A stretch of 58,993 bases of DNA from DASUZB01 sp036377075 (GTDB lineage: Bacteria; Actinomycetota; CALGFH01): NCBI GenBank assembly GCA_036377075.1, contig DASUZB010000323.1, forward strand, positions 1 through 58,993, written 5' to 3'. The notes under the pieces were generated by a model. The model searched no databases. It had not been told where the DNA came from and saw only the letters and a list, made by a program, of their open reading frames with translations. How positions within the stretch are numbered: position 1 is the stretch's first letter; every line of letters starts with the position of its first letter. The translations under genes were made by a program, and so were the position numbers. Below are positions 46,733-55,225 of the stretch, in pieces.

Positions 46733-47949
46733 CCGTCTCCGACCTCGATCCGAGGCTCGTCTCCGAGGAGCCGGGCTTCGCCGGCGCCGTGGCCGGCTTC
46801 CGCCGCCGCCTCGCCCAGGGCGAGCTGGGCAGCCTGCCGGTGATCGTCGGCATCGCCGTGATCTGGGCGGTCTTCTGGATCGCCAACAAGAACTTCCTCA
46901 CCCCGGGCAACCTCACCAACCTGGTGCTGCAGATCGCCGCCGTCGGCACCATCTCCATCGGGCTGGTCCTGGTCCTGCTGCTCGGCGAGATCGACCTGTC
47001 GGTCGGCTCGGTCAGCGGCTTCACCGCGGCGATCATGGCCGTGCTCAACGTCAAGCACGGGGTGCCGGGCTGGCTCGCGGTCCTGTCGGCGCTCGTCGCC
47101 GGCGCGATCGTCGGCCTGATCCAGGGCTTCTGGGTCACCCGCTTCCGCATCCCGGCGTTCGTGGTCACCCTGGCCGGGCTGCTCGCATGGCAGGGGGCGC
47201 TGCTGTTCGTGCTCGGCTCGACCGGCACGGTCACCGTCTCCGACGGCTTCATCCAGGGGCTGGCGAACACCTTCTTCATCCCGCTCGACGCCTGGCTGCT
47301 CGCGGTGATCCTGGTGGTCGCGTACGCCGCGGTGAAGCTGTGGGAGCGGCGCTCGCGGGTGGCGGCCGGGCTGCCGGTGCCGCCGACGCGCGCGCTGGTG
47401 ACCCGGATCGTCGTCCTGGCGGTGGCCCTGCTCGCGACCGCGGCCGTGCTGGCCGCCGACCGTGGCCTGCCCCTGGCGGCGATGATCTTCATCGGCCTGG
47501 TGGTGGTGTTCGACCTGCTGATCAGGCGGACCCGCTTCGGCCGCCACGTGCTCGCCGTCGGCGGCAGCGACGAGGCTGCCCGCCGCGCCGGCATCCGGGT
47601 CGACAGCGTCCGCCTGGTGGTGTTCGTGGCCGCCTCCACCATGGCGGCGGCCGGCGGCATCCTGGCCGCCTCGCGGCTGTTCGCGGTCAACCAGAGCTCC
47701 GGCGGCAGCGACACCCTGCTGAACGCGATCGCGGCCGTGGTCATCGGCGGCACCAGCCTGTTCGGCGGCCGCGGCTCGGCATGGTCGGCCTTGCTCGGCG
47801 CGCTGGTCATCGGCTCGATCTCCAACGGCATGGACCTGCTCGGCCTCGAGTCCGACGTCAAGTTCCTGATCACCGGCGGCGTGCTGCTGGCCGCCGCGAC
47901 CGTCGACGCGCTCGCCCGCCGCGGCCGCCAAGCCGCAGGGAGGGCATGA
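46729..47949 (+). CDS. xylH: Sugar ABC transporter permease (XylH/RbsC family)
   Basis: 406 residues. About ten helices; signature segments are GEIDLSVGSVSGFTAAIMAV, VTLAGLLAWQGALLFVLGST, the conserved FGRHVLAVGGSDEAARRAGI loop and NAIAAVVIGGTSLFGGRGSA, all of the BPD_transp_2 family. It forms the sugar channel as a homodimer with the ATPase above. The ATG at 46729 shares ATGA with the ATPase stop. A strong hairpin follows at once. Confidence 0.9.
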   Translation: MTVSDLDPRLVSEEPGFAGAVAGFRRRLAQGELGSLPVIVGIAVIWAVFWIANKNFLTPGNLTNLVLQIAAVGTISIGLVLVLLLGEIDLSVGSVSGFTAAIMAVLNVKHGVPGWLAVLSALVAGAIVGLIQGFWVTRFRIPAFVVTLAGLLAWQGALLFVLGSTGTVTVSDGFIQGLANTFFIPLDAWLLAVILVVAYAAVKLWERRSRVAAGLPVPPTRALVTRIVVLAVALLATAAVLAADRGLPLAAMIFIGLVVVFDLLIRRTRFGRHVLAVGGSDEAARRAGIRVDSVRLVVFVAASTMAAAGGILAASRLFAVNQSSGGSDTLLNAIAAVVIGGTSLFGGRGSAWSALLGALVIGSISNGMDLLGLESDVKFLITGGVLLAAATVDALARRGRQAAGRA

Positions 47950-47955
47950 GGGCAG

Positions 47956-47995
47956 GCGCTCCCGGGTTCCGCGCTACTGCGCGACCCGGGAGCGC
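47956..47995. terminator. Strong bidirectional hairpin terminator
   Basis: GCGCTCCCGGGT (47956-47967) pairs perfectly with ACCCGGGAGCGC (47984-47995) across a 16-base loop that can itself pair (GCGC/GCGC). It follows the permease stop and runs into the last codons of the convergent sensor kinase, so it can end both transcripts. No U tract. Confidence 0.75.
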
Positions 47996-49923
47996 TCCGC
48001 TCCGGCGAGCGCGGCCGGGTGCCCGGAGCGCTCCGGCAGGCGCGGGGCGGTGGGGGCGCCTGGCAGCACCACGTTCGGCAGCAGCACGTGGAACGCGGCG
48101 CCGCCGCCGGTCCGCTCGCTCACCCAGGCCTGGCCGCCGTGGAGCTGGGCGAAGCGGCTCACCAGCGAGAGGCCGATGCCGACGCCGTGCGAGTCGTCCC
48201 CGTCGCCCTGGTTGAACGGCTCGAACACCGAGCCGGCCAGCTCCGGCGGGACGCCGGGGCCGGCGTCGGCCACCACCAGCTCCAGGTCGCGCCCGCGGAC
48301 CAGGGCGCCGACCCACACCGGCGTCCCCGGCGGGGTGTGCCTGGTCGCGTTCACCAGCAGGTTCTCCACGATGCGCTCGACCTTGGAGGCGTCGATCGCC
48401 GCCAGCACCGGGCCAGCCTCCACCTGGACGGGCCAGCCCTGCAGCTGGTCGACCTCGCCGACCACGCGGAGCAGCAGCCCGCGGACGTCGGTCGGCGACC
48501 GGTTCGGCTCCAGCACGCCCTGCTCCAGCCGGTTCAGGTCCAGCAGGTCGTTGAGCAGCCGGTCGAGCTTTCGGGCCTTCTCGACCAGCACGTCGAGCAG
48601 CTCCATCGCCTTGTCCCTCGGCAGGTAGAACTTGGTCCGCTCCAGCGTGAGGGCCACGCCGAGGATCGCCGCCAGCGGGTTGCGCAGGTCGTGGGAGACG
48701 GCCCGCAGGAAGGTGTCCTTCATGGCGTCGGCCGCCTGCAGCCCCTCCGCCGCCGCCTTGCCGCGGGACAGCGCCTGGGCGAGCTTGCTCTCGCGCTCGG
48801 CCAGCTCCGCCACCATACGCCCGAGGCGCTGGTTGAGGCGCCGGTTCTCGACGATGCTGGCGATCCCGCGCAGCAGCACCAGCACGCCGAGGACGACGCT
48901 GGTCCAGAACAGGAACCAGTCGTCGCGCCTGTCGGTGAGGACGTAGACGCTGAACGCCACCGCCAGCACGCCGTAGGGCGGCACCAGCTGGGCGAGCGAG
49001 ACCTGGTCCTGGGCGGGCCCGCCCAGGGGCGCCCGTGCCGGCCGCAGCGGGGCGAGCACCAGCAGCAGGTACGCCAGCGGCCAGCCGACGACGATCAGGT
49101 TCCCGTTGCCGTAGCGGCCGGTCTGGTCCAGGTACAGGTACAGGGTGTCGCTCACCGCGAACACCGCCATCGCGAGGGCCACCAGCCACAGCGGCGCCGG
49201 CCCGCGCCCGCGCGAGCGGGCCAGCAGGATCAGCGCGATGGTGCCGATGGTGACGTCCCCGAGGGGGTAGGCGAGCTCCACGGCACGCTCCACCATGGGG
49301 ACGTCGAACCGCTGGTAGATCGGCCGCAGGACGGTGACCCAGGAGATCTCCAGCAGGCACCCGGCGATCAGCACGCCGTCCATCAGGGTGCGCAGCCGTG
49401 CCGCGCGCTGCGCCGGCGCCACCGGGAACGACAGCACGCCGGCGGCCATCAGCGGCATCGAGCCGAGGTAGGCGACGTCCGCCAGGGACGGGCAGGGTGC
49501 GTTGCCGCCCCTGACAACCTGGTACCACAGCCAGATCGCGTCGCCGGTGCCCATCGCCAGCACGGAGAGCCCGACCAGCCGCCAGGCGCGGCGCATCGCC
49601 ATCGTCCAGGCCCGGCCGACGCCGCGGCGGTACCGGCTGGCCCCGAAGCACGCGAGCGCCGCCGCCAGCGCGGCCGCCACGGTGATGGAGTCGATCGCGG
49701 TGACGGTGACCCGCTCCCCGCCGAACAGGGTCAACCGCCAGACCGCGCAGACGGCGGCGGTGACGACCGTGAGGGCCACCGCGGCGTGGAACCGTCGCGC
49801 TGGCGCGCGACTGACCGTCGCCACATTGACGACCTCGGTCCTGTGGCTATCGACGCTCACACCGGGCCTCGAAGACGTCCCTCCAGGGTTCGGGGTTCGG
49901 GCGAACGGAACGAACCTGGTCAC
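47974..49923 (-). CDS. Orphan membrane sensor histidine kinase
   Basis: 649 residues. About nine membrane helices fill residues 45-375 without a large external domain (FHAAVALTVVTAAVCAVWRL first), a MASE-like layout. A coiled segment (RMVAELAERESKLAQALSRG) leads to the H-box FLRAVSHDLRNPLAAILGVA, N-box VERIVENLLVNATRHTPPGT, G1 DAGPGVPPELAGSVFEPFNQ and G2 GVGIGLSLVSRFAQLHGG. No response regulator lies nearby. The GTG start at 49923 has no ribosome site; a TATGGT box 18 bases upstream suggests near-leaderless expression. GTG 49860 is an alternative. Confidence 0.85.
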   Translation of the reverse strand: MTRFVPFARTPNPGGTSSRPGVSVDSHRTEVVNVATVSRAPARRFHAAVALTVVTAAVCAVWRLTLFGGERVTVTAIDSITVAAALAAALACFGASRYRRGVGRAWTMAMRRAWRLVGLSVLAMGTGDAIWLWYQVVRGGNAPCPSLADVAYLGSMPLMAAGVLSFPVAPAQRAARLRTLMDGVLIAGCLLEISWVTVLRPIYQRFDVPMVERAVELAYPLGDVTIGTIALILLARSRGRGPAPLWLVALAMAVFAVSDTLYLYLDQTGRYGNGNLIVVGWPLAYLLLVLAPLRPARAPLGGPAQDQVSLAQLVPPYGVLAVAFSVYVLTDRRDDWFLFWTSVVLGVLVLLRGIASIVENRRLNQRLGRMVAELAERESKLAQALSRGKAAAEGLQAADAMKDTFLRAVSHDLRNPLAAILGVALTLERTKFYLPRDKAMELLDVLVEKARKLDRLLNDLLDLNRLEQGVLEPNRSPTDVRGLLLRVVGEVDQLQGWPVQVEAGPVLAAIDASKVERIVENLLVNATRHTPPGTPVWVGALVRGRDLELVVADAGPGVPPELAGSVFEPFNQGDGDDSHGVGIGLSLVSRFAQLHGGQAWVSERTGGGAAFHVLLPNVVLPGAPTAPRLPERSGHPAALAGAERSRVAQ

Positions 49924-50064
49924 AGTGGCAGGCGATGCCTACCATACCAACGTGAGCGCCGCCGTCCAGCCTGTCCAGGAACTTCTGCTCGGACGCCGCA
50001 TTTGGAAGGCGACGCTCGACCGGATGATACCGTTTGCCCCCTATGCTCCGCTTGGGAGCGGCCG

Positions 50065-51297
50065 TCAGGAGGCCGACGGCCTGCCGGCGCGGCCCGCACC
50101 GGCGCCGGACCGGGCCGGTCCCGCCGACCAGGCGGCCAGGCCGAGGTCGGTCAGGACCGTGTCGAAGGCGACCTCGGCAGCGCCGACCAGGGTGCCGTCG
50201 TCACCGAGCGCCGACGGCACCAGCGGCGGCGGCTGCGCGCGGCGGAAGCGCATCAGCCCGGCCCGGTAGGCCCGCTGGAGCGAGCCCGGCGCGGCGCCGG
50301 CCAGGCCGAGCGCCAGCCCCGAGAGCGTCACCACGTCCGGGTCGAGCGCGTTGACCAGGGCCGCGACCCCGCGGCCGAAGGCCGCGGTGACGCGCTCGAC
50401 CGCGCGGCGGGCGGTGGGGTCGCCGGCGGCGGCCTCGGCGAGGACCCGGTTGGCGGCGCTGCGGGGGTCCCTCGGCGCGGGGCGCCCCAGGATGCGGGCC
50501 ATCGCGCGCCCGTCGACCTCGAGGTCCCAGCAGCCGGCGGCACCGCACAGGCAACGCCGTGCGGGGTCGCCGAAGGGCATGTGACCGAACTCCCCGCCGG
50601 CGCCGCTGGCGCCGGTCATGGCACGACCGTCGACCACCAGCACGCCGCCGACGCCGACCTCGATGGTCAGGTGCAGCACCACCGGCAGGCCGAGGGCGGC
50701 GCCGCGCCGCGACTCCCCCACCCCGGCGAGCGAGGCGTCGTTGCCGACCAGCAGCGGCGTCGCCGGAGCCGGCCGCAGCGGCTCCAGCGACACGTCGCGC
50801 CACCTGAGGTTGCTCGCCTGGACGACCGCCTCGCCCCGGACGGTCGCGGGGAGCGAGACCGAGACGGCGCGCAGGCGCTCGCCGTAGCGGCGGTGGAGCG
50901 CGGCGACCTCCTCCCGCACGGCGCCGAGCACGGCGTCGGGGGCGCGGCGCCGGTGCCGGCCCTCGCGGTGGTCGACCACCACGCCGCCGAGCTGCACGGT
51001 CGCGACCCGCCAGCGCTCGTGGCTGACCTCGGCGGCGCAGACCAGGGGCCCTTCGGCGTGGGCGACCAGCACCGGCGACGGCCGCCCCCGGCTCCCGGTT
51101 GGGGCCACCCCGCCCTCGGTGACCAGCCGCAACGCCTTGAGCCGGGCGGTGATCTCGGCGGCGGAGCTGCTGCGCAGGTCCAGCGCCCTGGACAGCTCCG
51201 CCCTGGTGGCCCCCGGGTGGGCGTGGACGTGGCGCAGCACCGCCAGCAGGCCCTGCACGCGGAGGGCGCTGGCCTGGTGGGCGCGGTCGGCTCTCAC
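50065..51297 (-). CDS. ROK-family transcriptional regulator
   Basis: 410 residues from GTG 51297, GGGGAGG upstream. The N-terminal winged HTH (about 10-75, HPGATRAELSRALDLRSSSA) precedes a ROK sugar-kinase-like domain with the zinc motif CLCGAAGCWDLEV, LTIEVGVGGVLVVDGRAMTG and GAGGEFGHM. ROK regulators sense sugars. It is divergent from an MFS gene over a clear inverted repeat and likely controls both. It lies 2 kb from the xylose-type ABC operon, but no similar operator is seen there. Confidence 0.9.
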   Translation of the reverse strand: MRADRAHQASALRVQGLLAVLRHVHAHPGATRAELSRALDLRSSSAAEITARLKALRLVTEGGVAPTGSRGRPSPVLVAHAEGPLVCAAEVSHERWRVATVQLGGVVVDHREGRHRRRAPDAVLGAVREEVAALHRRYGERLRAVSVSLPATVRGEAVVQASNLRWRDVSLEPLRPAPATPLLVGNDASLAGVGESRRGAALGLPVVLHLTIEVGVGGVLVVDGRAMTGASGAGGEFGHMPFGDPARRCLCGAAGCWDLEVDGRAMARILGRPAPRDPRSAANRVLAEAAAGDPTARRAVERVTAAFGRGVAALVNALDPDVVTLSGLALGLAGAAPGSLQRAYRAGLMRFRRAQPPPLVPSALGDDGTLVGAAEVAFDTVLTDLGLAAWSAGPARSGAGAGRAGRPSAS

Positions 51298-51320
51298 GGT
51301 GACATCCTCCCCGATCGGTA

Positions 51321-51343
51321 TTATGCTCGTTTGGCGAGCATAA
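51321..51343. promoter_or_regulatory. ROK operator (9-5-9 inverted repeat)
   Basis: TTATGCTCG, five bases TTTGG, CGAGCATAA: perfect 9-bp arms in the 69-base gap between the divergent ROK and MFS starts. It is AT-rich in an otherwise GC-rich region and well placed to control both genes. Confidence 0.8.
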
Positions 51344-51366
51344 GAGGGACGAGGAGGCGATGGCCG

Positions 51367-52557
51367 GTGGGGCGCCCCCAGGGCGACGCGGACGCGGCCC
51401 CGCTGCGGCGCAGCCGCGCCACCCTGACCGTGTACGCCGCGTTCGGCTGCCTCGGTTACCTGCTCAACGGCCTCGGCGTGGTCCTGCCCGAGCTGCGCGG
51501 CGAGCTCGGGCTCAGCCGCGTCGAGGTGGCCCTGTACCCGTCGGCCTTCGCCGTCGGGCTGGTCGGCGCCGGCGTCGCCGGCGACCGCGTCGCCCGGGCG
51601 CTCGGCCGGCGCGCGCTCCCCGCCGCCCTGGCGGCCGCCGGCGGCGGCGCCCTGCTGCTCGCCTCCGGCGTCGACCGGGCGCTGAGCGGGGCGGGCGCGC
51701 TGCTGCTCGGCGCCGGCTGCGCCGGGCTGGTGCAGCTCGCGCCCGCGAGCCTCCGCGTCGAGCACGGGCGGCGGGCCGCGGTCGCGATCGGGGAGGCCAA
51801 CGCGACCGCGAGCGCCACCTCGGTGGTCGCCCCGCTGCTGGTCGGCGCGACCCTGCGCGCCGGCATCGGCTGGCGGCCCGGCTACCTGGCCCTGCCGCTG
51901 CTGGCGATCGCGGCGCTGCTCGTCCTGCTGCGCCGGCCGCGGCCGGCCCCGGACGCCGCCGGTGAGCCGCCGGCCGTGCGCCCGGGGGAGCCGGCCTCCG
52001 CGGCGTTCCTGGGACGCTGGCTCGACGTGCTGCTGGTGGTCTCGGTCGAGTTCTGCCTCGTCTTCTGGGCGGCGGACTACCTGCGCAGCGAGCGTGGCTT
52101 CAGCGCCGACGGGGCCGCCACCGGCGCGGCGCTGTTCCTGCTCGGCATGGCCGCCGGCCGCGCCGCCACCATGCCGGTGACGCGGCTGCTGCCCGTGCCG
52201 GCGCGGCTGCTCGCCGCGGCCGCCAGCCTCGCCGGCGCCGGCTTCGCCCTGCTCTGGACCGTCGACCGGGCGCCGGCCGCCGCCGCCGGCCTGCTGCTCG
52301 CCGGCCTCGGCGTCGCCCTGCTCTACCCGGTCGCGCTCGCCGAGGCGATGGCGGCCTGGCCCGGCGACCCCGACCGTGCCGCGGCCCGCTGCGCCCTCGC
52401 CTCCGGCCTGGCGATCGGCGCCGCGCCCCTGCTGCTCGGCGCGCTCGCCGACGCCGTCGGCCTGCGCGCCGCCTTCCTGCTCGCGCCGGTGCTGCTGCTC
52501 GTCGTCGTCGCCCGCAGCGCCGGTAGGCGCGCCGGTGCCGGCGGCGCGGTGGCCTGA
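51367..52557 (+). CDS. MFS transporter (sugar/metabolite type)
   Basis: 396 residues from GTG 51367, with GAGGAGG ten bases upstream; the ATG at 51360 is out of frame. Twelve helices; TM1 block TVYAAFGCLGYLLNGLGVVL, motif-A-like GDRVARALGRRALP and VALYPSAFAVGLVGAGVAGD. It shares an operator with the ROK regulator, so a sugar or sugar-like solute is the likely cargo. Direction of transport cannot be told. Confidence 0.83.
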   Translation: MGRPQGDADAAPLRRSRATLTVYAAFGCLGYLLNGLGVVLPELRGELGLSRVEVALYPSAFAVGLVGAGVAGDRVARALGRRALPAALAAAGGGALLLASGVDRALSGAGALLLGAGCAGLVQLAPASLRVEHGRRAAVAIGEANATASATSVVAPLLVGATLRAGIGWRPGYLALPLLAIAALLVLLRRPRPAPDAAGEPPAVRPGEPASAAFLGRWLDVLLVVSVEFCLVFWAADYLRSERGFSADGAATGAALFLLGMAAGRAATMPVTRLLPVPARLLAAAASLAGAGFALLWTVDRAPAAAAGLLLAGLGVALLYPVALAEAMAAWPGDPDRAAARCALASGLAIGAAPLLLGALADAVGLRAAFLLAPVLLLVVVARSAGRRAGAGGAVA

Positions 52558-52622
52558 CCAGCCAGGGGCCGGTCACCCCAGCCGCTGGCCGCCGACGGCT
52601 CGCCGGCCCGCGCGACGGTGGC

Positions 52623-52988
52623 TCACGACCTGGCGGTGACCACGACGCGGCCGGTCATCCGCGGGTGCAAGGTGCAGGCGTACTCGTAGGTGCCGGGCCG
52701 GTCGAAGGCGTGGCGGAAGGTCCCCGAGCGCTGCGGCTTGCCGGAGCCCCAGCCGTCACCCCGGACGTCATGCGGCACCTGGCCGTCCTGGAAGCTCCAG
52801 GCGACCTCGGTGCCGGCCGGGACCTGGATCGCCGCCGGCGAGAACCGGACGTCCTTGGCGACGACCGTGGTGACCCCGCTGGCGGGCTGGTCGGCGGCGG
52901 CGTCGCGGCCGCCGCCGCTGCCGGCGCAGCCGGCCAGCAGCGCGGCGGCCAGCAGCAGCGCGGCGATGAGCTGGCGTCGTGGTCGCAC
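52623..52988 (-). CDS. Cupredoxin (plastocyanin-like) lipoprotein
   Basis: 121 residues from GTG 52988. Lipobox LLAGC anchors it outside the membrane. The type 1 copper ligands are complete: His in QVPHDVRG, then Cys, His and Met in YACTLHPRM. The beta-sandwich signature VRFSPAAIQVPAGTEVAWSF is clear. It carries single electrons in the envelope or binds copper. No oxidase or nitrite reductase is adjacent, so its partner is unknown. Confidence 0.9.
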   Translation of the reverse strand: MRPRRQLIAALLLAAALLAGCAGSGGGRDAAADQPASGVTTVVAKDVRFSPAAIQVPAGTEVAWSFQDGQVPHDVRGDGWGSGKPQRSGTFRHAFDRPGTYEYACTLHPRMTGRVVVTARS

Positions 52989-53076
52989 GTGACGTTCCCT
53001 TCGTCGCTGGTTCGCTCCATGCCACGACGCTACCCAGCGGTCCGGCGGGCGTCGTCCTACCAGGGGTGACGGTCCG

Positions 53077-55194
53077 CTACGCCGGCGGGCGCAGGCTGGC
53101 TACTCCAGCGGGTGCATGCCCGGGTGCGGAGTCCTCGTGCAGCGCCGAGGCGGGCTGCGGGCGTCCGAGGTAGTAGCCCTGGAACGAGTCGCAGCCGAGC
53201 TCCTCGAGGCGGCGCTTGGCCTGCTCGTTCTCGACGCCCTCGGCGACGACCTCCAGGCCGAGGGAGTGGCCGACGTCGATGGCCGACCGGACGATCGCCG
53301 CGTCGCCCGGGTCCTCGCCCATGTGCTTGACGAACGACTGGTCGATCTTGAGGACGTCGATCGGCAGCCGCTTCAGGTAGCCGAGCGACGAGTGGCCGCT
53401 GCCGAAGTCGTCGATCGCGAGCCGGACGCCCAGCTCCCGGAGCCTGGCGAGGATGCTGCGCGTGCGCGGCAGGTCGGTCATGATCGTCGTCTCGGTGATC
53501 TCCAGCTCGAGCAGCGCCGGCTCGACGGCCCACCTGGCCAGCAGCTCCGCGACCTCGTCGGGGAAGTGGAGGTCGATCAGCTCGCGGCTGGTGATGTTGA
53601 CCGCGACGACGAGCCGCCGCCCCTCGTCCCGCCACGCGCGGCACTGGCCGAGCGCGGCGTCCAGGACGTGGCGCGTGAGCGACCGGATCAGGCCGGTCTG
53701 CTCGGCGAGCGGGATGAACTGGTCGGGTCCGAGCAGCCCGCGCTGCGGGTGCTGCCAGCGGACCAGCGCCTCGACCTTGCCCACCTCGCCGCTGCTGACC
53801 CGCGCCTGGGGCTGGTAGTGGACGACCAGCTCGTCGCCGTCGAGCGCCCGCCGGAGCTCGCCGATGAGGACCAGGCGCGTGAGCGAGTGGTGGTCGTACT
53901 CGGACGCGTAGACGACCGGGGTGTGGGTGTTCTTGCTGACGTACATCGAGACGTCGGCGTGGCGCAGGAGCGTCTCGACGTCCTCCCCGTGCTCGGGGTG
54001 GATCGCGATGCCGACGCTCGCCTCGACCTCCATCGCGAGCCCGCCGACGACGACCGGCCTCGCCAGCGCTTCGCGGAGCTTGTCGGCGATCGTGCGCGCG
54101 GCGTCGTGGTCGCACAGGTCCGACCCGATGACGCCGAACTCGTCACCGCCGAGGCGCGCGACCGTGTCGTTCTTGCGCAGCGTCCGGCGCAGCCGCTCGG
54201 CGACCTCCTGCAGCAACAGGTCGCCGCAGTGGTGGCCGAGGGTGTCGTTGACCTCCTTGAACCGGTCGAGGTCGATCACCATGACCGCGAAGCCGGAGCC
54301 GTTACGGTTGCTGCGCAGCAGCGCCTGCTCGGCCCGGTCCCGGAACAGCGTGCGGTTCGGCAGGCCGGTGAGGCCGTCGTGGAGCGCCTGGTGCTCCGCC
54401 CGCCCCATCTGCTCGAGGAGGCGCTCCTGGCTCTTCTGCAGGGCCTCCTCGTTCCGCTTCCGCTCGCTGATGTCGATCATGTAGCCCTGCGCGTAGAGCG
54501 GGCGCCCCTGCTCGTCGCGGACGACCACCGCCGCGTCGTGGATCCAGACGATGCGGCCGTCGCGGGCGACCAGGCGGTACTCGCACTCGAACGCCGCGCC
54601 GCTCTCGTGCATCGAGGTGAACCCCGCGAGCACGCGCTCGCGGTCGTCGGGGTGCAGCACCGTGGCGAAGAAGTTGCTGTCGGCGACCCACTCCTCGGCC
54701 GTGTAGCCGACCAGGTCGGCGATCTGGGGGCTGATGTAGGTGGCGCTCTCCTGGTCGAGGTGCTCCACGTAGCTGGCCAGCGGGAGCTGCTCGACCAGGG
54801 TGCGGTAGCGCCGCTCGGCGCGGAGCAGGCGCTCGCTCGCCTCCCGGTGCTCGGTGACGTCCCAGACGGCGGCGACCACCCTGGTCGGCCGGCGCGCCCA
54901 GTCGCGCAGGACGTCGCCGCGGCAGGCGTGCCAGCGGACCCGCTGGTCCGCCAGCACGGTCCGGAACTCGGCCTCGAAGCTCACGCCGTCGCCGGCGGCC
55001 CGCTCCAGCGTGCGCCGCAGCCCGTCCCGGTCCTTCGGGTGAACCTCCTCGAGGAACGACTCGAGCGTCCCGCGGCTGCTCCCCGACGCCCGCGACCAGC
55101 GGAGCTGGCCGCTGCGGAGGTTCCACTCCCACGTGCTCACCTGCGCCAGCCGCAGGGCGCGCCCGAGGCGCCGCCCGCCGCGATCGCCTGACAT
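53077..55194 (-). CDS. PAS-PAS-GGDEF-EAL cyclic-di-GMP enzyme
   Basis: 705 residues from ATG 55194. Two PAS domains (about 10-115 and 125-255; YVEHLDQESATYISPQIADL and YAQGYMIDISERKRNEEAL in the second) precede GGDEF and EAL domains. The cyclase site RLGGDEFGVIG and the phosphodiesterase site KVEALVRWQHPQ, with DDFGSGHSSLGYLKRLPIDV, are all intact, so the protein could make and break c-di-GMP. No membrane segment is seen; it is a cytoplasmic sensor, and the PAS domains could bind heme or flavin. Net activity cannot be predicted. Confidence 0.9.
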   Translation of the reverse strand: MSGDRGGRRLGRALRLAQVSTWEWNLRSGQLRWSRASGSSRGTLESFLEEVHPKDRDGLRRTLERAAGDGVSFEAEFRTVLADQRVRWHACRGDVLRDWARRPTRVVAAVWDVTEHREASERLLRAERRYRTLVEQLPLASYVEHLDQESATYISPQIADLVGYTAEEWVADSNFFATVLHPDDRERVLAGFTSMHESGAAFECEYRLVARDGRIVWIHDAAVVVRDEQGRPLYAQGYMIDISERKRNEEALQKSQERLLEQMGRAEHQALHDGLTGLPNRTLFRDRAEQALLRSNRNGSGFAVMVIDLDRFKEVNDTLGHHCGDLLLQEVAERLRRTLRKNDTVARLGGDEFGVIGSDLCDHDAARTIADKLREALARPVVVGGLAMEVEASVGIAIHPEHGEDVETLLRHADVSMYVSKNTHTPVVYASEYDHHSLTRLVLIGELRRALDGDELVVHYQPQARVSSGEVGKVEALVRWQHPQRGLLGPDQFIPLAEQTGLIRSLTRHVLDAALGQCRAWRDEGRRLVVAVNITSRELIDLHFPDEVAELLARWAVEPALLELEITETTIMTDLPRTRSILARLRELGVRLAIDDFGSGHSSLGYLKRLPIDVLKIDQSFVKHMGEDPGDAAIVRSAIDVGHSLGLEVVAEGVENEQAKRRLEELGCDSFQGYYLGRPQPASALHEDSAPGHAPAGVASLRPPA

Positions 55195-55225
55195 GCAGCT
55201 TCTATCGGCGCGCAGGCCGGGAATC

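Noticed and set aside
48019..52557. A 1512-codon open frame on the plus strand
   Set aside because: Only its last 396 codons (from GTG 51367) are real, the MFS transporter. The rest is antisense to the kinase and ROK genes.
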